From: a virus
DNA: 60,812 nt
IMG/VR virus record: IMGVR_UViG_3300008267_000069
Coordinates: 1 to 60,812 of that record
Direction: 5' to 3' (one strand)
The notes beneath the pieces were generated by a model that was not told the origin of the DNA, searched no databases, and worked only from the letters and a program-made list of their open reading frames with translations. Shown here piece by piece: positions 54,674 through 60,812 of this stretch. Numbering within the stretch: position 1 is the stretch's first letter; each line of letters opens with the position of its first letter. The translations under genes were made by a program, and so were the position numbers.

Positions 54674-56353
54674 ATGGCAGCCAGCCACGTCACAATCTCA
54701 GCGTTTCTGGAGCTGCGGGACCATATGTCCGCAGGTGTGCGGGCTGTTTCGTCTGAGATCGACCGGCTGAACCGTGCTGCTAGGGATGCGGAAGATGCTA
54801 TCCGCCGGATGAGGATGGCCACAAGGTTTAGGCCGCCTCCCGGCCCGCCTGCTCCTCCTGGGCGCGGCACTCCTGGCGCTCCGGATCGAGGCGGTCGCGG
54901 TAGTGTGTTTGGGGATGTCCTTCGCGCCAATCTGGCAGTGGATGCGCTAGAGGCCGGCATTTCGGTTGCAATTAGCGGCATGTCGCAGTTGCTGAAGTAC
55001 AGCGTCAAGGTTGGGCAAGAGTACGAGAACACTCAGTTGCGGATCGCCAACACGCTCACCAGCATGAACTTGGCACCTACGGTTCAGACTGCGGCAGCGG
55101 GTGCGACTGATGTGATGAGCAAACTGCGCGAGATGGCAGCCAAGCTGCCAGGTGAGGCCAAGGACTACTACCAAGTTTTCGCGCAGGGTCTGCCTAACGC
55201 TGTTGCCTCGGGCATGACCGACATCAAGAAGTACACCGACTTCGCTGCTCGTTACACGGCCACCGCCATCTCATTTGGCGTGGATGCCCCGCAGGCGGGC
55301 CGCGACCTATCCGAAATGCTGCGCGGGGTGGCGACTGCTCGCACCAAGACCTTCCAAGAACTTCGCACGTTCATTGGCATGACGGCCAAGGAATTCAACA
55401 AGCTGGCACCTGAGCAGAAGATGGCCACGCTGGAATCGGCCGTCAAGAAGGCCGGCGGCGGAATGTCCATGGCGGCTGAGACGGCCAACGCCAAGTTCGG
55501 TGAGTTGAAGTCGCGTGTGGACGAGATCTTCATTGTCGGAGGCAAGCCGTTCTTTGAAGGCGTCAAGTCGGCTGTTTCGGATCTGAACTTCTGGCTGGAT
55601 AAAAACAAAGCCAAGATCTTGGAAGTTGCTGAGACTGTTTCCAGCACGCTTGGGCGCGCCTTTCGCGGCATTGAGACGATTGTTGAGTCCATCGGCAACA
55701 AACTGTTGGGCATGGGGATTGGTGCTGGTCGAACCAAGATCGCTGAAATGTCATACAAGCAAGCAGATGTTCGCCGCGAGCAGGTGCGTCGATTGCTGTC
55801 ACAGTCGTTTGGCGCGGCTGACATCTCGCCGCACAAGTGGCTTGAGCGCACCATGCTGTCTGGCGAGTACCAGCAGTTGACTGATCGAATGTCTGAAATT
55901 GATAAGGCGACTCGCCGGGTTGCAGAGACTCGGCAACGGTTCAAAGAACGAGAACTTGGCTATCAGACTCAATTTGAGGGAAGGACTACACCCCCTGAGG
56001 TCAAGCTGCTCTCCCGCTGGAAGGCAGGCTTCTTTGAAGATGCGGAGCGCATGGGGTTCGACTCAGCCAAGGAGGCGTTTGATCGTTACGCTGAGTCGCT
56101 GGGTGTGACCGAGAAGGGCCGCTTTGATCTCTGGCAGGAGTTGGTCAAGAAGGGTGCCATTGAGATTCCGACCGGCGCGCTGGCCACCCGCGAGGTCAAC
56201 GTCAACTTCAACAACAACCGCTTTGACATTCGACAGGCGTTTGCGGAGGGGTTTGATCCTGACCGAATCGCGGTGGCCTTTGCATCGGACCTTGGGCGGC
56301 TGGGCGAGTTCCAGATGCAGTCGGCTCTGGCTCCTTACGCCAGCGTGAACTAA
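54674..56353 (+). CDS. tail tape measure protein
   Basis: 559 aa. N-terminal helical segment, a short Pro/Gly stretch (RPPPGPPAPPGRG), then long amphipathic helices (FAARYTATAISFGVDAPQAG...) and a C-terminal NFNNNRFDIRQAFAEGFDPD motif seen in tape measures. At roughly 1.5 angstrom per residue it predicts a tail of about 80 nm. It directs tube length and DNA ejection. Rather short for a contractile tail. Confidence 0.8.
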   Translation: MAASHVTISAFLELRDHMSAGVRAVSSEIDRLNRAARDAEDAIRRMRMATRFRPPPGPPAPPGRGTPGAPDRGGRGSVFGDVLRANLAVDALEAGISVAISGMSQLLKYSVKVGQEYENTQLRIANTLTSMNLAPTVQTAAAGATDVMSKLREMAAKLPGEAKDYYQVFAQGLPNAVASGMTDIKKYTDFAARYTATAISFGVDAPQAGRDLSEMLRGVATARTKTFQELRTFIGMTAKEFNKLAPEQKMATLESAVKKAGGGMSMAAETANAKFGELKSRVDEIFIVGGKPFFEGVKSAVSDLNFWLDKNKAKILEVAETVSSTLGRAFRGIETIVESIGNKLLGMGIGAGRTKIAEMSYKQADVRREQVRRLLSQSFGAADISPHKWLERTMLSGEYQQLTDRMSEIDKATRRVAETRQRFKERELGYQTQFEGRTTPPEVKLLSRWKAGFFEDAERMGFDSAKEAFDRYAESLGVTEKGRFDLWQELVKKGAIEIPTGALATREVNVNFNNNRFDIRQAFAEGFDPDRIAVAFASDLGRLGEFQMQSALAPYASVN

Positions 56354-56363
56354 GGAGTGAGTC

Positions 56364-57584
56364 GTGGCTGTGGTTCAGAACGAGGCGGGATCACTCACGC
56401 TGGCCGAGGAGGGCGGCGGCACGCTGAAGCTGACTCAGCGGGCGCTGCCGTATATGCCTCTGTCGATCTCGGGCAAGCAGCGCGCTGAGTTCAACTGGTA
56501 TCCTGGCAACCCGCAGGCCACGGTTCAGATGCTGGGTCCGGAAGAGCAGACGATCACGCTCAAGGGCTTCTGGAAGGACAAGTTCATTCAGGGAACGACT
56601 GCGGCGCAGTTCATTAGTGCTGAAGTCAATGCGCTTAGGGCTGCGCTTTCTACCAACTCCACGACATCTGCTTCTGTGCGCGATGTCGCCTCGCTTGTCA
56701 AGATCGTGGACAACATGCGCCGGATGGGTCGGCGGATCGTGCTGCAATGGGACAAGCTGATCCGCTACGGCCACATCATCGGGTTCACCCAGACGTGGCA
56801 CACCCCGCACTACTGCGAGTGGGAACTTGAGTTCGCTGTGGCTGCTCTGGAGGAGCCGAGGGTCGCCGCCAGCACTCCCAACCAGACCAACCTGGGGGAT
56901 GCGGCCGTGCAGGCTGCTGAGTGGGCGAAGGAGCTTGAGCGGGCGAAGGTGGCCTACAAGCCGGCGACGGTGGTGCTGGCTCCTGAGGTGTTGAAGGCGC
57001 TGAATGAGTTTGAGAACAACTGCATTCGGACCTCCAACTACATCGGCGGCGGCGCTTCCTATGTGGCGCAGGCCATCTCCCTTGGCCCCAACATCACGCG
57101 CTCGGTGATCTCCTCGCTGGCTGGCGTAGGAACCAATGCGGTGACCGCAGCAGGTGCGGTGTTTGACGTGGCGCTCACTGAGGTGTTTGCGATTGGCACG
57201 TTCACCGCAGCCGGTGTGAGTCTGGTGACGGGTGAAACCAACTCGTTCCGCGAGGACAGCCTGCCGTTTGGCGTCCAGCTTGGAGCGGCCAGCTACCAGC
57301 GTGGGCTGAAGAACCAGTGCCAGACGATTGCCTACAGCACGGCAGTCACCCGCTGGGCCATGCAGCAGCAGCTTCAGGATGAACTGAAGGCGTCCTTTAC
57401 GGCCAAGCAGGATATGGATCTGCGGGACGTGTCCACGCAGTTCTACGGCACTCCGGACAACTGGCGCGATCTGCTGATCTACAACGGCCTGACTTCTAGC
57501 CGACTGACGGCAGGGCAGTTGATCTGGGTGCCGCAGCAGGGCTACTCAGCGGGTGCTGGGTTTACGCAGGGAGGAGGCTACTGA
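56364..57584 (+). CDS. baseplate/tail protein with LysM domain
   Basis: 406 aa, GTG start. A beta-rich N-terminal domain (FNWYPGNPQATVQMLGPEEQ) resembles tail proteins located after tape measures. The C-terminal LysM-type module is YGTPDNWRDLLIYNGLTSSR followed by LTAGQLIWVP, which binds peptidoglycan or baseplate partners. In the order tape measure, LysM protein, hub, spike this is like gp53/gpX-type proteins. Confidence 0.75.
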   Translation: MAVVQNEAGSLTLAEEGGGTLKLTQRALPYMPLSISGKQRAEFNWYPGNPQATVQMLGPEEQTITLKGFWKDKFIQGTTAAQFISAEVNALRAALSTNSTTSASVRDVASLVKIVDNMRRMGRRIVLQWDKLIRYGHIIGFTQTWHTPHYCEWELEFAVAALEEPRVAASTPNQTNLGDAAVQAAEWAKELERAKVAYKPATVVLAPEVLKALNEFENNCIRTSNYIGGGASYVAQAISLGPNITRSVISSLAGVGTNAVTAAGAVFDVALTEVFAIGTFTAAGVSLVTGETNSFREDSLPFGVQLGAASYQRGLKNQCQTIAYSTAVTRWAMQQQLQDELKASFTAKQDMDLRDVSTQFYGTPDNWRDLLIYNGLTSSRLTAGQLIWVPQQGYSAGAGFTQGGGY

Positions 57585-59425
57585 TGACAACTCCTCTGGG
57601 CGTGACCTACTACCCGTCCTGTCTGGTCAATCTTCGGATCAAGTTTGATGAGGCGTATACCGCACCTCAGACGATTCCTTCGTACAATCCGAATACGGTG
57701 CCTGCTCCGATTGTGAACCTGCCGGCACAAGGCGCCATGGTGGTCAACGCGGAGGCCAACAAGACCGGCAGCCATGTGCTGGGGCGGGTGCCGCTCAAGG
57801 CCAGCGTTGAGTTGCAGGGTGTGCGGAAGCCAGGGAAGTTCACGCTGACCTTTGACTACCGAGTGCTGCCGATTGATCCGCGACTGATCCGCTCAACGGC
57901 AGTTGAGATCTACATGGACTCGGTGCAGGCCAACAACTTCGCGGCTGGCGTGGTGGGTCCGACGATTCCCAACGAGACGCGGACCTCTCAGATCACGGCA
58001 GCGCAGCGGCTGTCGGCTCTCAAGCCCAGCGTGGACAACCTGGTCTTGCAGGGGCTGGTGGATAGCTGGCGGGTGGAGCATTCAGCATCTGGCAGCATTG
58101 CCATCCTAGAAGGCCGGGACATGGTTGGGATGTTTTTGAACACCCCGATCACGCCTGAGATGGTGGCTGGGCTGAAGTTGGATCAGCGGATCGACTCTGT
58201 TGTCAGGGACATCGCCCACAAGATCAATGGGTGGGCTGAGAAGTTGAATGTGACGGCAGCGCCTTCAGAAGCATGGCCGAATGCAACCGTGCCGCAGTTG
58301 GCCAAGCTGACTGAGTTGGATGTGAGCGTGCCTCGGGTGCGGATCAGTGCCAAGACGGGAAAGATCCTGCGGCGCTCCCCAGGCTCCAAGACGGACAAGC
58401 TGAACTTCTGGGATCTCATCACCCGATACTGCGGGCTGGTGGGGGCTGTTCCCTACTTCACGGTGCAGCCGGTGGCCAATGCAGGGCCGGAAAACTCTCA
58501 GTACCTTCCTACGATCATGATCGCCCCGCAGCGGTCTCTGTACGACAACCTTGCGCTGAATGACAGCAACGTCCCGGCTCCTTTTGCGGGCGGCGCCGTG
58601 CGTACAGATGACCAGGGTCGACAGTTCAAGGTGCGCCGCCTCATGTTCGGTCGGAACATTGAGGACTTGAACATTGAACGGAAGTTTCAAGGTGTCACGG
58701 CTCGCGCTGTGCGGGTGATCTGCTACAACACCAGCAGCAGGGAGCGTGGACCTGCTCGACTGCTGCAAGCCATCTCGACGGATCGCAAGACCTATGCAGA
58801 GTTACAAGGCGTTGCGGTTGCCAAGGACACGGATGCCGCTGGGCGGTCAGGCGTCATGCCCAGCGGCGAGTACGGGGCCAAGGACGTGATGACCGTTCAG
58901 GTCAACGGCGTCAAGGATCAAGTGCAGCTCCAACTCATCGCGGACGGACTCTACAACGAGATCATGCGGGGCGAGACGGGCGGCAACGTCAAGACGCGCA
59001 GCTTGTCCTCGTTTGGGGCTGGCAACGAGGATCCGGACCTGATCCGAATCCGCCCCATGGATGGCATCTCCATCATGGTGGACTCGCGACTGCTCTCGGA
59101 TCGTGCCCCCAGCGTCAGCCCGCTTAATGCTGAATGGCAGGCGGGTGCTAATGAGTGGGAAGCGCAATTGCGGCGTGAGCTGGGCGACGAGAACTTGGCG
59201 CGTTCCATCGTGGCCACGACCCGCAACAGCCTTGTGGAGTACCACACCACCTATCGGGTCAACGCTGTTCGGTTTGATTGGGACGTGAAATCAGGCATCT
59301 CGCTGGCGCTGGACTTCCACAACTACGTCATTCCGCGCAACAGTATCTACCCGACGCTGCCGACGGGCACGCCGGCACAGACCCGTAGCGGTTCGGTCGC
59401 AGTGCCGTCAGTGAGGGGCACCTAG
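57584..59425 (+). CDS. baseplate hub protein, gp27/gpD-like
   Basis: 613 aa, ATG overlapping the previous TGA. The N-terminal half has strands and VPLKASVELQGVRKPGKFTL. The second half contains repeated hub-like domains (DGISIMVDSRLLSDRAPSVS...). Placed between LysM protein and spike protein, the expected location of the trimeric hub that caps the tube and holds the spike. Assignment is by context plus composition. Confidence 0.7.
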   Translation: MTTPLGVTYYPSCLVNLRIKFDEAYTAPQTIPSYNPNTVPAPIVNLPAQGAMVVNAEANKTGSHVLGRVPLKASVELQGVRKPGKFTLTFDYRVLPIDPRLIRSTAVEIYMDSVQANNFAAGVVGPTIPNETRTSQITAAQRLSALKPSVDNLVLQGLVDSWRVEHSASGSIAILEGRDMVGMFLNTPITPEMVAGLKLDQRIDSVVRDIAHKINGWAEKLNVTAAPSEAWPNATVPQLAKLTELDVSVPRVRISAKTGKILRRSPGSKTDKLNFWDLITRYCGLVGAVPYFTVQPVANAGPENSQYLPTIMIAPQRSLYDNLALNDSNVPAPFAGGAVRTDDQGRQFKVRRLMFGRNIEDLNIERKFQGVTARAVRVICYNTSSRERGPARLLQAISTDRKTYAELQGVAVAKDTDAAGRSGVMPSGEYGAKDVMTVQVNGVKDQVQLQLIADGLYNEIMRGETGGNVKTRSLSSFGAGNEDPDLIRIRPMDGISIMVDSRLLSDRAPSVSPLNAEWQAGANEWEAQLRRELGDENLARSIVATTRNSLVEYHTTYRVNAVRFDWDVKSGISLALDFHNYVIPRNSIYPTLPTGTPAQTRSGSVAVPSVRGT

Positions 59426-59427
59426 CC

Positions 59428-60093
59428 ATGCTGCGCTCTCGCGTCTCCTCCAGCATTGATACGGCCCGCCTCTCCAATGCGGTCTCCCGCCCTGGCATCG
59501 ATCCGCGCATCTGGGTCAGCTATGCGGTGCTGACCAGCGAGCCGTACATCGAGGACGTGGAAGGCCAGCAGGACATCGTTGTGGATATCCAACTCATGCC
59601 GGTTGGGGATCAAGAGACGGCACGGGTGGGGGCGATCTACGCTGGCAACGGGTTCGGGTTCTACACGCCGCTGCATGAGGGAGATGAGGTGCTGGTCTGC
59701 GCTCCCTCGGGTGATCCCGACGAGGGGCTGGTGGTGATGCAGCGCCTCTGGTCGCCGGCTGATCCGCCTCCGCAGGAGGTCTACGACAACCCGGACGACG
59801 TGACCTTGGTGGTGCAGCCGGGGCGCAACCTGCGGATCAGCGTCAAGGGCGAGGGCAACGTCACGATTGCGGCTGCGGACGGCAAGGTGAAGTTGGGCAG
59901 CGAGGACGCCACTCAGGGCGTGGCTCGGCTGGATGATGCGGTAACGGCAGGCGATACTCCTGTCACGGGCATGGCGGCATGGATCGCCTTTGTCAACAGC
60001 GCGCTCACGACGCTTGGCGCAGTCGTGCCGCCGGGAGCGCCCTCCGACTTTGGCAAGATCAGCGCAGCTTCTGAGAAGGTGGTGGCATCGTGA
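59428..60093 (+). CDS. baseplate spike/assembly protein, gpV/gp45-like
   Basis: 221 aa. The OB-fold region has VGAIYAGNGFGFYTPLHEGD then EVLVCAPSGDPDEGLVVMQR, the pattern of the spike OB domain. The C-terminal part (VTIAAADGKVKLGSEDATQG) is a short beta-prism-like repeat. It would puncture the outer membrane during contraction. Stop and next start overlap (GTGA). Confidence 0.8.
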   Translation: MLRSRVSSSIDTARLSNAVSRPGIDPRIWVSYAVLTSEPYIEDVEGQQDIVVDIQLMPVGDQETARVGAIYAGNGFGFYTPLHEGDEVLVCAPSGDPDEGLVVMQRLWSPADPPPQEVYDNPDDVTLVVQPGRNLRISVKGEGNVTIAAADGKVKLGSEDATQGVARLDDAVTAGDTPVTGMAAWIAFVNSALTTLGAVVPPGAPSDFGKISAASEKVVAS

Positions 60094-60812
60094 GCGGCTA
60101 CGGCACACAGATTTATGGTGTGGGGTCTTGGGGATTGAATGGCTCCTCGCTGCCTGTCGCGGGCGCTATGGCTTACGCCGTGGGCGACCGAAAGGTGCGG
60201 GTCATTCTGGACTCAGAGCCGCAGCACTCAGGCAGCACGCTGACCGGAGACGCTCTGAATCCTCGCACCTGGACGATTACGGAGCCTGCAACTGGCAAGG
60301 TCTGGACGGTCATGTCCGTGGCCATGGTGGACAAGTTCACCTATGACCTTGTGACGCTGGAGATCTTTCCCGACCACTTTGGCTCGCTGGAACTAGAAAC
60401 CACGACGCTGATTGCGATCACGGGGCTGCCGTTTCCGACGATCACTGAGACGTTTACTGGCGCGTATCTGGACGCCAACAGCACCGACCAGAAGCGCACC
60501 ACGGCTCGCGGCTACTCGCCCAAGGACTTGGCCAACGTCCAGACGCCCTTTGAGGATTTGGTCGGCGGCACTCTCCAGATCGAGTCTGGGGGCGATTACG
60601 CCTCCATGAGCGGGGATGCCTTGGTTCGCAAGCTGATCCTGCGACGGCTGATCTCCAAGCGAGGCGACTTCTTCCATCTGCCTGAGTACGGGGCAGGACT
60701 GCGCGAGAAGGAGCCGGTGCCGACGGTGGACTTGCGGAAGATTGCGGTTCAGATTGAGCAGCAGGTGGCGCTGGAAAGGGAAGTGTCTGAGGTGCGGGCC
60801 AGCCTGACCTAT
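60090..60812 (+). CDS. gp25-like baseplate wedge protein (runs off right end)
   Basis: GTG start at 60090; 241 residues visible and still open at the window edge. The C-terminal visible part, KLILRRLISKRGDFFHLPEY followed by GAGLREKEP and DLRKIAVQIEQQVALEREV, matches gp25/W-type wedge proteins that start sheath assembly. The N-terminal 140 residues are an extra beta-rich domain not found in the small gp25. A possible fusion. Confidence 0.75.
   Translation, partial: MSGYGTQIYGVGSWGLNGSSLPVAGAMAYAVGDRKVRVILDSEPQHSGSTLTGDALNPRTWTITEPATGKVWTVMSVAMVDKFTYDLVTLEIFPDHFGSLELETTTLIAITGLPFPTITETFTGAYLDANSTDQKRTTARGYSPKDLANVQTPFEDLVGGTLQIESGGDYASMSGDALVRKLILRRLISKRGDFFHLPEYGAGLREKEPVPTVDLRKIAVQIEQQVALEREVSEVRASLTY

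Noticed and set aside
1-60812. Lysogeny module (integrase, CI-like repressor, att site)
   Set aside because: No such genes or a tRNA-overlapping att repeat could be seen. The tRNA is complete and flanked by its own terminator.

Overview
The window is about 61 kb of the genome of a lytic-looking, GC-rich tailed phage with a contractile tail (myovirus type). The evidence is a full head and tail morphogenesis set: terminase, portal, Mu gpF-like head protein, scaffold, major capsid protein, tail sheath, tail tube, frameshifted tail chaperone, tape measure, baseplate hub, spike and gp25-like wedge. There is also a complete phage-type replication set, and there is no integrase, repressor or other lysogeny gene that I can recognise. 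The codon usage and Shine-Dalgarno signals fit a GC-rich bacterial host. The M15-type endolysin, a small exported Cys-rich protein and autotransporter-type beta-strand repeats in the fibres suggest, but do not prove, a Gram-negative host. Both ends of the window cut genes, so the genome continues on both sides.

Left arm (1-17.7 kb, all on the minus strand, read right to left). A promoter-rich block of very small genes (17.7-14.1 kb) comes first. Next are a sigma-70-like protein and an SF2 helicase (14.1-11.8 kb), a putative replication initiator (10.5-8.9 kb), a DnaB-like helicase, a primase, a family A DNA polymerase with a UDG-like N-terminal domain, and an ssDNA-binding protein cut by the left end. 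Many genes overlap by 4 bases. Four strong sigma-70-type promoters (TTGACR, 17 bp, TANNNN) drive the early block. Ten genes share an unusual leader element, a GCGCC-N4-GGCGC stem-loop set directly in front of the ribosome binding site. An eleventh gene has a variant of it.

Control regions. About 1 kb at 14.6-15.7 kb is non-coding and holds an AT-rich array with helically phased motifs and 14-bp repeats. About 1.35 kb at 17.73-19.08 kb separates the leftward early genes from the rightward late genes. It contains purine and pyrimidine tracts, a palindrome, related 14-bp tandem repeats and G-runs, and is the best candidate for the packaging start.

Right arm (19.1-60.8 kb, all on the plus strand). 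The order is terminase small and large subunits, portal, a HAD-like enzyme, HNH protein, Mu gpF-like protein, a run of small head-region proteins, scaffold, major capsid protein and terminator. A roughly 320-nt stretch with a very strong predicted RNA fold follows. Then come head-tail connectors, tail sheath, and 15 kb of fibre and adhesin genes including two autotransporter-repeat proteins. After these are a terminator, endolysin, tRNA-Ala(TGC), an attenuator-like leader, tail tube, tail chaperone pair (-1 frameshift), tape measure, and baseplate genes running off the right end.

The features that look least described are: (i) the structured RNA candidate at 31520-31837; (ii) an 81-bp iteron/hairpin element present once inside the initiator gene and again, inverted, in a non-coding gap 15.6 kb away; (iii) the family of identical-stem leader hairpins; and (iv) the phased AT array at 14.8-15.0 kb. 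All functional calls come from reading motifs by eye; no database search was run.
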